DNA of 38,948 nucleotides from GCA-2737595 sp037138535 (GTDB lineage: Bacteria; Actinomycetota; Actinomycetes; Nanopelagicales; Nanopelagicaceae): positions 1 through 38,948 of the forward strand of contig JBAXIG010000008.1 in NCBI GenBank assembly GCA_037138535.1. Direction: 5' to 3'. Of the stretch, positions 6,878 to 13,880 are shown in pieces. Numbering within the stretch: the stretch's first letter is position 1; every line of letters begins with the position of its first letter. The position numbers and the translations under genes are program-made. Below the pieces are notes generated by a model that ran no database searches, was not told where the DNA came from, and worked only from the letters and a program-made list of their open reading frames with translations.

Positions 6878-7705
6878 TCAGCTGATCTTTGCAAAGATAA
6901 GCGCTCCTGTTTCAGCGGCCACACCTTGATGAGATTCGCCCTTTGCCGTCTCAAACCAGGTCTCCGACTCCATGATTTCCTCGGAAACCACTAATTCCCC
7001 ATCGAGAATGAAAGCCCGAAAACCCGCACCCCAGATACCGATTGGTAAACGGTAACCCTCTGAGAACTTCAGCAATGCGCTCATTGCAAGGGTCTGAGGA
7101 TTTATTGAGAGTATTTTTATTAAAAGAGTGCCAAGACCAAATCCGTTCAACTCGGGATACCTGACATTGAATTCTTCTGAAGTAAGCCAAGGAAGAGTTT
7201 CGGTATCTACTTTGACCCAACCTCGTGGCCCAAGCGCAGACGCATAATCATCTGTCAAGGCGTTGGTGCCAGCTAATTCACTGGGTCTGATTACCCGGGA
7301 TGCAGCGCCGCTTCCCTCAGATTCGTCTTCACCGTGCGAGAAAAGTAACGCCTTGAATCCAGTGATGCTGGTAGCCGCATGAATAAAACCAGGAGGACGC
7401 CAAAAATAGTGATTACTATAGAAAATTTGCTCACCACTTAGAGTGCAATCGCCAGATATGAAAAAACACTCCTCCACGCTGTCGTGATAGGCGTCTGTAA
7501 GGTCTGCAAATCCTGGTTGTAAGTCAACAAAATCTCCACGAAAAGTTGTGGTGGGGTCGATCGATAGATTCTTCTGAAGGTACTTGGAATATGCAGCCTC
7601 CAACTGATCTGCGGGACCCAAATTCTCTTTATAGTTATCTGGCATCATGGAGATGACGTCCCATCCATTTTGCCATTTCATCTCCCGCGTGCGAACTATC
7701 TTCAT
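6878..7705 (-). CDS. bicupin-type protein of unknown substrate
   Basis: Soluble protein of 275 residues with two cupin-like halves. The first includes DSVEECFFISGDCTLSG and YFWRPPGFIHA (about residues 75-110), a typical cupin strand order with a histidine near the metal position. The second (about 195-275) contains MSALLKFSEGYRLPIGIWG, ILDGELVV and ETGALIFAKIS. Such proteins (ChrR/DUF4437-like) are anti-sigma factors, dioxygenases or sugar isomerases, so no reaction is assigned. TGGAG lies about 5 nt before ATG 7705. It converges on the heliorhodopsin gene with 4 bp between the stops, and lies 31 bp downstream of the amidase on the same strand, suggesting an amidase-cupin operon. Confidence 0.65.
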   Translation of the reverse strand: MKIVRTREMKWQNGWDVISMMPDNYKENLGPADQLEAAYSKYLQKNLSIDPTTTFRGDFVDLQPGFADLTDAYHDSVEECFFISGDCTLSGEQIFYSNHYFWRPPGFIHAATSITGFKALLFSHGEDESEGSGAASRVIRPSELAGTNALTDDYASALGPRGWVKVDTETLPWLTSEEFNVRYPELNGFGLGTLLIKILSINPQTLAMSALLKFSEGYRLPIGIWGAGFRAFILDGELVVSEEIMESETWFETAKGESHQGVAAETGALIFAKIS

Positions 7706-7736
7706 TAAATCTCCATTTCACCGCTAGTAAGAACTC

Positions 7737-9281
7737 TTAGAAGTTGGGTTTTCTCTCATGCCAGTCCGTTGCAGTTTCGAATAATTGCATAAGTTTCAAG
7801 ATTTGAGCCTCGTTAAATGGCGAAGACACAATCGAGAGACCGATCGGTAAACCAAAGCGATCAAAACCACAAGGCTGACTACTCGCTGGCACTCCTGCCA
7901 ATGCAAAGGGCAAATTATTTCGTAAGTGTGCCTGGGCGAGAGTGAGTTCTCCTTCTCCCACCGGTACGAGTTCGTTTGTCAAAGTACCAAATTTTGCTGG
8001 GGAGCAAGGGAGGGTAGGGACCACTATCGCATCTACTTGATGGAACAAGTCAGTAATAGCCTCTGCAATAAGCCGTTGGACACGTAGCGCACGTATATAC
8101 AGTGTTGCCGGGATTTCCTGTGCTAACTCAAGAAAATTGAGCGTATCGGGGTCGAAAAGTTGTGGAGATGCATCAATTCTCTTTCGGTGATACTCAGCAG
8201 ATTCCGCAAGGAAGATAGCCATGCCGATCGGAGTTGTGATGTCCACATACGGAACTTCAATTTCGATGATCTGGGCTCCGGCCTCACGAAAAATACCTAT
8301 GGCATTCTCTACTGCAGAGAGAATCTCTGGTTCTGCAGGTTCATACATACTGCGCGGAATTCCGATTCGCGTTCCGCGCAGATTATCGACACTTAAGTCA
8401 CCAAAGTTTGGCACCGGCATCGAGCTCGCGCACGGATCCTGGGCATCATGACCACTCATCGCATAGAGCCCGACGGCAACATCGCTCACAGTGCGGCCGA
8501 TGGGGCCGACCGTATCCATTGCCCAGGTGAGGGGTCGCACTCCCGTTCTTGAAACACGTCCCATCGTGGGACGTATGCCTGTCACCCCACAGATACTCGA
8601 TGGAATGCGAATGGATCCGACGCTATCTGTACCCACCGTAAGTCGAATCTGCCCACTTGCAACAGCGGCCGCAGAACCCCCCGATGATCCCCCAGGAATT
8701 CGCTCGTTAGACCACGGGTTTTTTGTCGGTGGTGTGGTTCCCCCTAACGCATACTCATGAGTATTTGTCTTCCCCACAATAATCCCACCAGCAGCCCTCA
8801 ATTTTCTTACAGCGCCTGCATCATGTTGCGGAAAGAATCCTTCTTGATGTTTGGATCCAGCACTTGTGGGCATGCCTAAGACATCGACGATGTCTTTCAC
8901 GCCAATAGGAATTCCGTGCAATGGTGCTAGCGGTACTCCCGCCAATCTCTTTCGATCCGCTTCCTCAGCTGCCTTAATCGCTTCATCATGTGAAATATGC
9001 GTCCAGGCCCTTATGTGTGGATCAATCTCATCAATTTTTTGCAAAGTCGCATTGACTAAATCAACTGCGCTGATTTCGTTTCGCATTTGCCGATCTACTA
9101 GCTCTAAAACGGATCCTTCGGGATGAGATGGTTTAAATTCTTCGCCGGCTTGAGCGCTGGAAGTTGCCCATGGCCATGAGATAGGAAGAGTCTCGCCTAA
9201 GTCTTTCGTAAGGATCGATTCGAGATCTAGCGCAAGTGAACGGGCAAATTCACGAGCACTATCTGGATTCTCGTGTGTCAC
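7737..9281 (-). CDS. amidase signature-family amidohydrolase
   Basis: Protein of 514 residues of the amidase signature family, which hydrolyses carboxylic amides with a Ser-cisSer-Lys triad. Seen: LHGIPIGVKDIVDVLGMPTSAG with catalytic Lys129, NPWSNERIPGGSSGGSAAAVASG (cis-Ser within 197-203), and VGTDSVGSIRIPSSICG with nucleophile Ser223. The usual TGGS loop reads SVGS here, a minor change. There is no signal peptide. GatA is not likely, because GatB and GatC are not adjacent and there is an unusual roughly 55-residue N-terminal extension. GTG 9281 follows AGGA by about 9 nt. The cupin gene follows it. The substrate is unknown; ammonia release would fit the nitrogen-related genes nearby. Confidence 0.9.
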   Translation of the reverse strand: MTHENPDSAREFARSLALDLESILTKDLGETLPISWPWATSSAQAGEEFKPSHPEGSVLELVDRQMRNEISAVDLVNATLQKIDEIDPHIRAWTHISHDEAIKAAEEADRKRLAGVPLAPLHGIPIGVKDIVDVLGMPTSAGSKHQEGFFPQHDAGAVRKLRAAGGIIVGKTNTHEYALGGTTPPTKNPWSNERIPGGSSGGSAAAVASGQIRLTVGTDSVGSIRIPSSICGVTGIRPTMGRVSRTGVRPLTWAMDTVGPIGRTVSDVAVGLYAMSGHDAQDPCASSMPVPNFGDLSVDNLRGTRIGIPRSMYEPAEPEILSAVENAIGIFREAGAQIIEIEVPYVDITTPIGMAIFLAESAEYHRKRIDASPQLFDPDTLNFLELAQEIPATLYIRALRVQRLIAEAITDLFHQVDAIVVPTLPCSPAKFGTLTNELVPVGEGELTLAQAHLRNNLPFALAGVPASSQPCGFDRFGLPIGLSIVSSPFNEAQILKLMQLFETATDWHERKPNF

Positions 9282-9295
9282 AGAACTGGTTTCCT

Positions 9296-10213
9296 TTAAG
9301 AGAGCTTCAGCTCTTGGGCAGCTGGGATATCTCCAGCCAGCAATAGCGCATCCTCTGGAATGTTTCGCTTAATAACCGCGAGCGCAATAGGCCCTAACTC
9401 GTAATGTAGGGCCGATGAGCCAATAAAGCCCATCTGCTTATCTTGATACATCACCGGCGTGCAATGTGGCGGAAGCGAGACGACGCTTCCATCGAGATGT
9501 AACTGCACAAGACGCCGTGGAGGTTTTCCCAGGTTAAAAGTACGCGCCACTGTTTCTTGACCTCGATAACAACCCTTGTTCATGTGCACTGCACTATGGA
9601 GCCAGTTCACTTCGTTAGGAATAGTCTTATGATCAGTCTCAAATTTAAGACGCGGACGCCCGGCAGAGATACGCTCTGCCTCTATCGCCCACATGCCTAC
9701 TTCAACTGAATCAACAGGCAGTTCTATTTCTTGGTCACGCTTCACAATTCTAAAAGGACCGCCGAGTACATCAGGAAGTCCAGGAATTCGAAGACATTTG
9801 TATTCACTACTCACATTCGCGACCTCGACGCGCAGCATGAACTTCATAGACTCCAAGTATTTGACGAGCTCATCTTCAGTTTCCGGTTCTACGTGCATCC
9901 ACGTGGTCACACCATCATCTACAAGTAGTAAGTGATGTTCCACGTGTCCATGTGGGCTAAGAATCAATGCCTGCGTCCATTGATGTGGAGCAAGTCTCTC
10001 GAGATCTTGTGTGGTGAGTGAGTGCAACCAAGTAAGTCGATCTATCCCACTTACGGTGATGATGGGTCGGTGACCTAGATCAGCCCAACCGCGCCCTTCA
10101 TAGAGCGCACGCTGCTCTTGCACAAATGACCCAGAGTGCCAGAGCGCGCCTTGATCAGGACCACTCTCAACTAGCACGCGGCTACTCACATCACTCGTTA
10201 CTTCACTTGGCAT
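9296..10213 (-). CDS. ygfZ: YgfZ/GcvT-like folate-binding protein, iron-sulfur cluster maintenance
   Basis: Protein of 305 residues related to the T-protein of glycine cleavage. YgfZ proteins bind folate and help repair or assemble iron-sulfur clusters in certain enzymes. The diagnostic motif KGCYRGQE is at about residues 213-220 and carries the conserved cysteine; DRLTWLHSLTTQDL near residue 60 is the family's folate-domain strand. ATG 10213 is chosen over the in-frame GTG 10222 because GGAA lies about 9 nt upstream. The start overlaps the end of the Fur-type gene by 16 bp, implying translational coupling. YgfZ next to a Fur-family gene is common in actinobacteria as I recall, and suggests metal-responsive expression. 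Confidence 0.92.
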   Translation of the reverse strand: MPSEVTSDVSSRVLVESGPDQGALWHSGSFVQEQRALYEGRGWADLGHRPIITVSGIDRLTWLHSLTTQDLERLAPHQWTQALILSPHGHVEHHLLLVDDGVTTWMHVEPETEDELVKYLESMKFMLRVEVANVSSEYKCLRIPGLPDVLGGPFRIVKRDQEIELPVDSVEVGMWAIEAERISAGRPRLKFETDHKTIPNEVNWLHSAVHMNKGCYRGQETVARTFNLGKPPRRLVQLHLDGSVVSLPPHCTPVMYQDKQMGFIGSSALHYELGPIALAVIKRNIPEDALLLAGDIPAAQELKLS

Positions 10214-10605
10214 GACGCACACGTTCCATAAATAGCGAAGTGCGTGACATCAGTTGCAAACCCACGCTTCTTCAGAATCAGATCCACAAAATCTTTAGCA
10301 TCTTCCAACTCGGACTCATCAACTTTTCCGCAGTCGCCACACACTAAGTGCAGGTGCGTAATTTCGTCAGCCGCGTGATAAGTGGCGCCACCATGTCCCA
10401 AGTGTGTATGGATGATGAACCCGGCAGTTTCTAACGTCTCTAGGTTTCGATAGACCGTAGAAAGGTTGATACCGGCGTGCATTTGGCGCACCGTTTGGGC
10501 GATCTCTTCAGGAGTGGCATGCCCTAATTCTCGAACAGCGTCTAACACCAACTGGCGTTGAGGGGTGAGGCGTAAGCCACGAGCACGGATCTCATCGTCA
10601 GGCAT
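10198..10605 (-). CDS. Fur-family metal/peroxide-responsive transcription regulator
   Basis: DNA-binding regulator of 135 residues. The winged helix covers about residues 10-75 (GLRLTPQRQLVLDAV, STVYRNLETLETAGFI), followed by the dimer/metal domain with HLHLVCGDCGKV (C-x2-C) and a second C-x2-C at the C-terminus (YGTCASC), which forms the structural zinc site. Whether it senses iron, zinc, manganese or peroxide cannot be decided; position beside YgfZ fits Zur- or FurC-like members. ATG 10605 follows TAGAAT by exactly 6 nt, so the message is probably leaderless. It overlaps YgfZ by 16 bp. Confidence 0.93.
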   Translation of the reverse strand: MPDDEIRARGLRLTPQRQLVLDAVRELGHATPEEIAQTVRQMHAGINLSTVYRNLETLETAGFIIHTHLGHGGATYHAADEITHLHLVCGDCGKVDESELEDAKDFVDLILKKRGFATDVTHFAIYGTCASCQVK

Positions 10606-10611
10606 ATGCGC

Positions 10612-10617
10612 ATTCTA
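10612..10617 (-). promoter_or_regulatory. -10 hexamer TAGAAT of the fur-ygfZ operon
   Basis: The minus-strand TAGAAT is near the sigma-70 consensus and ends 6 nt before the Fur-type ATG at 10605. It lies in the 15-bp gap after the DUF1416 stop, so the regulator and YgfZ can be expressed separately from the sulfur operon upstream. Confidence 0.55.
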
Positions 10618-10620
10618 CGG

Positions 10621-10926
10621 TCAGGAAGCTATTTCAAGTACGAGATCTACTGGCTCACCCAAGTGCAGGGAGAATTTCGCTTCACAGGTGGCTCCGGCCG
10701 TGAGGAGTCGAACACTCCACTGCCCTGGCGAGGCAAAGAACCGGAATTGCCCCTCTCTCGATGTCGGTACCTCGGCGGTGAAATCCCCCTGAGCATCCAG
10801 TAAGCGCACATACCCCCGGCTGACTGGCTCACCGCCTATTAGTGCAATGCCCTGAACTATCGCACTCTTTGATACGTCGATCCCATCAAGAGAGGGACCC
10901 CCGGCTTTTGCCCCGCACGTGTTCAC
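10621..10926 (-). CDS. DUF1416 family protein (SseC-like)
   Basis: Protein of 101 residues matching the actinobacterial DUF1416/SseC family that travels with rhodanese SseA; function unknown. The signature is TCGAKAGGPSL at the N-terminus, then GGEPVSRGYVRLLDAQGDFTAEV and GQFRFFASPGQWSVR, resembling a carboxypeptidase-regulatory-like beta sandwich. The N-terminal Cys in CGAKAGG is a conserved feature that may take part in sulfur transfer (inference). The start is GTG at 10926, overlapping the SseA stop by 4 bp (GTGA); a longer frame upstream lies inside sseA and is not used. Translation is likely coupled to SseA. Confidence 0.88.
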   Translation of the reverse strand: MNTCGAKAGGPSLDGIDVSKSAIVQGIALIGGEPVSRGYVRLLDAQGDFTAEVPTSREGQFRFFASPGQWSVRLLTAGATCEAKFSLHLGEPVDLVLEIAS

Positions 10927-11756
10927 GCACCCAGCTCCACAGGAACGCCGACGAGTGAGCCGTATTCCGTCCAAGATCCGTCGTAATTCTTCACGTTCTT
11001 CATCTCAAGAAGTTCGTGAAGTACAAACCACGTATGCGAGGACCGCTCGCCGATACGGCAGTACGCAATGGTGTCGGTGTCCACATTGACACCCGCTCCC
11101 TTGTAAAGCTCCGCCAGATCAGCATCGCTCTTGAAGGTGCCATCCTCGTTGGCACTCTTCGCCCAAGGAATATTTTTAGCACTGGGAATATGGCCGCGCA
11201 CTTGGCCCTGCTCCTGTGGCAGGTGGGCTGGAGCCGCCAACTCTCCGCTGAACTCTTGTGGAGATCGCACATCAACCAGATTTAACTTACCGATAGCGGC
11301 CAGGACTTCATCACGAAATGCGCGTAGCGAGTGATCTTGCTCGGTAGCCACATACTTACTGGCAGGACGAGTAGAAACATCTGTCGTAAGTTCGCGTGAC
11401 TCGAGCTCCCAAATCTTGCGTCCACCATCTAACAGGCGAACATCCTTATGGCCATAAAGCTTGAAGTACCAGTAGGCGTAAGCGGCAAACCAGTTGTTAT
11501 TCCCACCGTAGAGAATCACAGTGTCATCGTTGGCAATACCACGATCCGAAAGCAGCTTCTCGAAGTCAGATTTAGCAACAATGTCTCGGCGAACTTTGTC
11601 TTGCAAGTCATCGCGCCAGTGCAATTTCACAGCCCCCGCGATATGGCCCTTCTCGTAGGCATCAGTATCTTCATCAACCTCGACTAGTACGACCCCAGAG
11701 GTCGAGAGATTTAGTGAAACCCAATCTGAATTTACTAACGATGTTTCCCTTGACAT
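10923..11756 (-). CDS. sseA: thiosulfate/3-mercaptopyruvate sulfurtransferase SseA
   Basis: Tandem rhodanese protein of 277 residues that moves sulfane sulfur from thiosulfate or mercaptopyruvate to an acceptor through a cysteine persulfide. The N-terminal rhodanese domain (about 1-125: VDEDTDAYEKGHIAGAVKLHW, LYGGNNNWFA) lacks the cysteine; the C-terminal domain (about 150-277) has the active loop CRIGERS beginning at Cys233. The CRxGxR(S/T) loop is the thiosulfate-type. It is the middle of a DUF4395-sseA-DUF1416 operon: 0 bp from DUF4395 and a 4-bp overlap with DUF1416. An upstream cysteine leader peptide suggests control by cysteine supply. The same set occurs in Mycobacterium as cysA2/sseC2 (from memory). 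Confidence 0.95.
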   Translation of the reverse strand: MSRETSLVNSDWVSLNLSTSGVVLVEVDEDTDAYEKGHIAGAVKLHWRDDLQDKVRRDIVAKSDFEKLLSDRGIANDDTVILYGGNNNWFAAYAYWYFKLYGHKDVRLLDGGRKIWELESRELTTDVSTRPASKYVATEQDHSLRAFRDEVLAAIGKLNLVDVRSPQEFSGELAAPAHLPQEQGQVRGHIPSAKNIPWAKSANEDGTFKSDADLAELYKGAGVNVDTDTIAYCRIGERSSHTWFVLHELLEMKNVKNYDGSWTEYGSLVGVPVELGA

Positions 11757-12185
11757 TTAAGCTCCCACAGTTTCTTTAGTGCGCGAGAAGCGCTTGATTA
11801 TCAAATACATTTCGCAACCTAAACAGAGTCCAAAAATCGCGTTGAGAAAGGATGCTGCTAGCGCAAATCCAGTGGCTACATAGAAGAGCGGCGCGATCCC
11901 GCTAAATCCTCCAACGAGACCTACCAAACAAAAAACCAAACCCACAGCCTGCGCAAATTGTGGAGCGCGACTATCTTCTCTCTCTTTGGTGGGAGAGATC
12001 CGAGGCTTCACAACTTTCGCAAAGAAGATTCCATAAGGTGAACGATGTGGTCCGCGAGATGCACCAAGTGCAAATACCACTGTTTGAAGAGCCAGTACCC
12101 ATACGGATCCGGTAAAGAACGCGATTGCTAAGACTGCGAGGGTGAGGGCTGCTCCAAAACGGGGACCGCGGATATCGATTTCCAT
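11757..12185 (-). CDS. DUF4395 family membrane protein
   Basis: Protein of 142 residues with about four hydrophobic helices (roughly 10-27, 29-45, 78-95, 97-117). Two DUF4395 hallmarks are seen: an N-terminal D-x-R-G-P-R-F-xAxL segment and a C-terminal LCLGCEMYLIIKR (C-x2-C). The function is unknown; the C-x2-C next to a membrane helix and location between thioredoxin and SseA suggest thiol or sulfur handling at the membrane (inference). Its stop directly abuts the SseA start. AAAGG lies about 8 nt before ATG 12185, so unlike many neighbours it is leadered; the leader contains a small cysteine-rich peptide gene. Confidence 0.82.
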   Translation of the reverse strand: MEIDIRGPRFGAALTLAVLAIAFFTGSVWVLALQTVVFALGASRGPHRSPYGIFFAKVVKPRISPTKEREDSRAPQFAQAVGLVFCLVGLVGGFSGIAPLFYVATGFALAASFLNAIFGLCLGCEMYLIIKRFSRTKETVGA

Positions 12186-12217
12186 CTTTTGTTACCTTTC
12201 ATCGCTGGCGTGGGCAG

Positions 12218-12249
12218 AATTAATTGCAATTACTTGCGTTGAATTAATT
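12218..12249 (-). promoter_or_regulatory. possible attenuator structure after the leader peptide
   Basis: Two copies of the self-complementary AATTAATT (12218-12225 and 12242-12249) could pair as an 8-bp stem. The 3' copy overlaps a second palindrome, TAATTGCAATTA (12221-12232), so the two hairpins exclude each other. The leader peptide stop codon lies inside the first arm. All these pairs are A-U, so the structures are weak; this is a suggestion of attenuation, not a demonstration. Confidence 0.3.
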
Positions 12250-12322
12250 AGGCACGACAGCGCGAGCTGGTAAGACGGCAGAAATCAATAGTCCGCCTCT
12301 TGGTCAACTCGTTGGTAAACAT
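12248..12322 (-). CDS. 24-residue cysteine-containing leader peptide (predicted regulatory sORF)
   Basis: Short reading frame, ATG at 12322 to TAA at 12248, ending KRRTIDFCRLTSSRCRA. Two cysteine codons (15 and 22) lie in the pattern RRxIDxCRxxSxxCR, which closely resembles the annotated 'putative leader peptide' family of Streptomyces sulfur-assimilation operons (RRxVDLCRxxSxxC, from memory). TACCCT at 12334-12329 is 6 nt before the ATG, so the peptide would be leaderless and first on its transcript. It precedes DUF4395-sseA-DUF1416 by 62 bp. In mycobacteria, cysteine-rich leaderless sORFs are reported to attenuate downstream sulfur genes when cysteine is plentiful. The expected mechanism here is ribosome stalling or its relief at the Cys codons. 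Confidence 0.7.
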   Translation of the reverse strand: MFTNELTKRRTIDFCRLTSSRCRA

Positions 12323-12328
12323 GAGTAA

Positions 12329-12334
12329 AGGGTA
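12329..12334 (-). promoter_or_regulatory. -10 hexamer TACCCT for the leader peptide and sulfur operon
   Basis: The minus-strand TACCCT ends 6 nt before the leader peptide ATG, matching the leaderless spacing seen at many starts in this window. It lies in the gap after the thioredoxin gene, so the sulfur operon can start here independently of the moaD-thioredoxin pair. Confidence 0.5.
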
Positions 12335-12406
12335 AAGCCATCTGTAGAGATCCGCTAATTGCAAAGCCTTCGCACTTTCAATGCCTACGCAGCAAGTCGC
12401 GCTGAT

Positions 12407-12829
12407 TTATCGAAGGGAAGCAACCACCCGTTCGATGTCGTCTCGCTTGGGAGCACCGGAAGCCCGACCGACTTCCACACCATTCCGATCAAGAATGATG
12501 GTGGTGGGCGTTGAAAGAATGTGTAGGCGCCTAACTAACTCGAGATAGGCCTCTGCGTCTATGTCGTGATGAATAAAGCCTGGGTTGGCAGTTGCCACGC
12601 CTTCAAGAAGGAGTCGGGTCGCTCGACAAGGGGTGCAGAAAGCCGATGAGAATTGAATAAAGCTACCCCGACTCCCTAACTCCACCGTGAGTGGCGAGAG
12701 ATCTAGTGTGCTGGGCGCGCGATCTCGCGAGAGGGACTTGGCAGGATGGACTCGTCCGCGTTTAGCTCGATAGACAAAGCCAAAGACCAGCGATGCCGCC
12801 AACAGGAGAGCCAGACCCCACACGCCCAT
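12407..12829 (-). CDS. membrane-anchored thioredoxin-family protein (ThiX-like)
   Basis: Protein of 140 residues: one N-terminal membrane helix (MGVWGLALLLAASLVFGFVY, residues 1-20), a basic linker, then a short thioredoxin fold. The redox motif is FCTPC at about residues 63-67, with the expected cis-proline region STPTTIILDRNG near residue 110. With positive residues after the helix, the domain's side is uncertain; the helix resembles an N-out anchor that leaves the domain cytoplasmic. The start is ATG 12829, right after the TGA of the MoaD-like gene; a longer upstream frame only shadows that gene. Its place ahead of DUF4395-SseA mirrors thiX of Mycobacterium (from memory), suggesting it reduces sulfurtransferase persulfides. 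Confidence 0.82.
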   Translation of the reverse strand: MGVWGLALLLAASLVFGFVYRAKRGRVHPAKSLSRDRAPSTLDLSPLTVELGSRGSFIQFSSAFCTPCRATRLLLEGVATANPGFIHHDIDAEAYLELVRRLHILSTPTTIILDRNGVEVGRASGAPKRDDIERVVASLR

Positions 12830-12830
12830 C

Positions 12831-13106
12831 TCAACCGCCCGCAAAGGGCGGAAGGATTTCCAGGGTGCTTCCCGCACATAAGGGTCTATCCAGGTCATGG
12901 AGGGCCACGCCATCAAGGAGCAAAGTTGAAGTGGCGGCGACGGCATAGAAAGACTCCCCGAGCTCGCTGCGTAATTGGATGAGGATCTGCCGGGCGCTCC
13001 CTGGGGCGACCACCATCTCGCTACGACCAGCCGCGCTCTTGGCGCCCGCCCAAAACCGCACCTGGACGCCCTCAATCTGGGCTCCGATTGGGAGAGCTGA
13101 ACTCAT
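12831..13106 (-). CDS. MoaD/ThiS-family sulfur carrier-like protein
   Basis: Ubiquitin-fold protein of 91 residues. It begins QVRFWAGAKSAAGRSEMVV, contains LLLDGVALHDLDRPLCAGSTLEILPPFAGG and ends in the Gly-Gly needed for adenylation and thiocarboxylate formation in sulfur carriers. The ALDRPLxxGxxLxILPPxAGG ending is typical of MoaD-like members. No E1-like MoeB/ThiF or molybdopterin gene is in the window, so the acceptor pathway is unknown. An AGGAGG-like ribosome site lies 10-14 nt before ATG 13106. It precedes the thioredoxin gene with no gap and diverges from glnR. Confidence 0.85.
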   Translation of the reverse strand: MSSALPIGAQIEGVQVRFWAGAKSAAGRSEMVVAPGSARQILIQLRSELGESFYAVAATSTLLLDGVALHDLDRPLCAGSTLEILPPFAGG

Positions 13107-13128
13107 GCCGGGTATTCTCCTCCTAATT

Positions 13129-13144
13129 GAACGTATTGCGTAAC
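13129..13144 (+). promoter_or_regulatory. possible GlnR-type half sites in the moaD/glnR divergent gap
   Basis: GAACG (13129-13133), 6 nt, then GTAAC (13140-13144) fits part of the GlnR array consensus of alternating GTnAC and GAAAC boxes with 6-nt spacers. One box is exact and one is off by one or two bases. The position, just upstream of glnR, would suit autoregulation, but a single pair this weak can occur by chance. Confidence 0.25.
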
Positions 13145-13160
13145 GAGCGGAGGTGAGCCG

Positions 13161-13880
13161 ATGGCGAAATTGCTCCTGCTCACAAACACGTTCGGCGGGT
13201 CCAGCGAAGTCCTACCCGCCCTCGGATTGCTTTCACACCAGGTACGCATTCTCCCCGCCGAGGCGAGCATTCTGATCGATGCACCTTCAGGAGATGTCAT
13301 CTTCCTTGACGCCCGGCGCGAGCTCACCCACGCAAAGTCGCTCGCCACACTTTTGGCGAGTACCGGCCTAGGGGCTCCACTCATCCTTATCGTTACTGAA
13401 GGTGGCCTGGCAGCAGTGAGTGCTGAATGGGGAATGAATGATGTCATCCTCGATACTGCCGGACCAGCAGAGGTCGAGGCTCGTATTCGCCTCAGTATTT
13501 CCCGTAGTAAGAGTGCGCTCGCACAGGTTGATGATGCGGCGGGCGAAATACGCACTGGTGAAATGGTAATCGACGAGGGCGCATATTCTGCGAAAATTCG
13601 TGGCCGCGCACTTGATCTTACTTTCAAAGAGTTTGAATTATTGAAATATCTTGCGCAGCATCCGGGACGAGTCTTCACTCGCGCCCAACTCTTACAAGAA
13701 GTCTGGGGCTATGACTACTTCGGCGGAACTCGCACTGTCGACGTGCATATCCGTCGACTGCGCGCCAAATTAGGTCCTGAGCACGAAGCAATCATCGGAA
13801 CCGTGCGAAACGTGGGATATCGCTTCGTGCTTGGCGGGACCATCCAAGACGCAGACTCGCTGCCAGTCTTGATTGATTGA
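13161..13880 (+). CDS. glnR: GlnR, orphan OmpR-family global nitrogen regulator
   Basis: Transcription factor of 239 residues that controls nitrogen assimilation genes in actinobacteria. The N-terminal receiver-like domain (1-115) carries GlnR-specific segments: EVLPALGLLSHQVRILPAE (16-34), FLDARREL with Asp50, STGLGAPLILIVTEGGLAAVSAEWG and DTAGPAEVEARIRL. Asp50 is the conserved aspartate of GlnR, which lacks a full phosphorylation pocket and dimerises without a known kinase. The C-terminal winged helix (about 140-232) has LTFKEFELLKYL and the recognition helix TRTVDVHIRRLRAKLG. A strong GGAGGTGA ribosome site precedes ATG 13161. mshD follows with a 1-bp overlap, the same neighbour as in Mycobacterium (Rv0818-Rv0819, from memory). 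No partner histidine kinase is adjacent. Confidence 0.95.
   Translation: MAKLLLLTNTFGGSSEVLPALGLLSHQVRILPAEASILIDAPSGDVIFLDARRELTHAKSLATLLASTGLGAPLILIVTEGGLAAVSAEWGMNDVILDTAGPAEVEARIRLSISRSKSALAQVDDAAGEIRTGEMVIDEGAYSAKIRGRALDLTFKEFELLKYLAQHPGRVFTRAQLLQEVWGYDYFGGTRTVDVHIRRLRAKLGPEHEAIIGTVRNVGYRFVLGGTIQDADSLPVLID

Noticed and set aside
7737..9281. Calling the amidase GatA (tRNA amidotransferase)
   Set aside because: No gatB or gatC is adjacent and it has an extra N-terminal segment, so it is kept as a general amidase.
12186..12406. tRNA, riboswitch or small RNA gene in the largest gap
   Set aside because: No cloverleaf or known riboswitch core could be seen; the leader peptide frame and its promoter explain the region better.
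12830..13075. N-terminal extension of the thioredoxin gene over the MoaD-like gene
   Set aside because: The extension is the alternate-frame shadow of the MoaD-like gene. ATG 12829 begins a clear membrane helix directly after the upstream stop.
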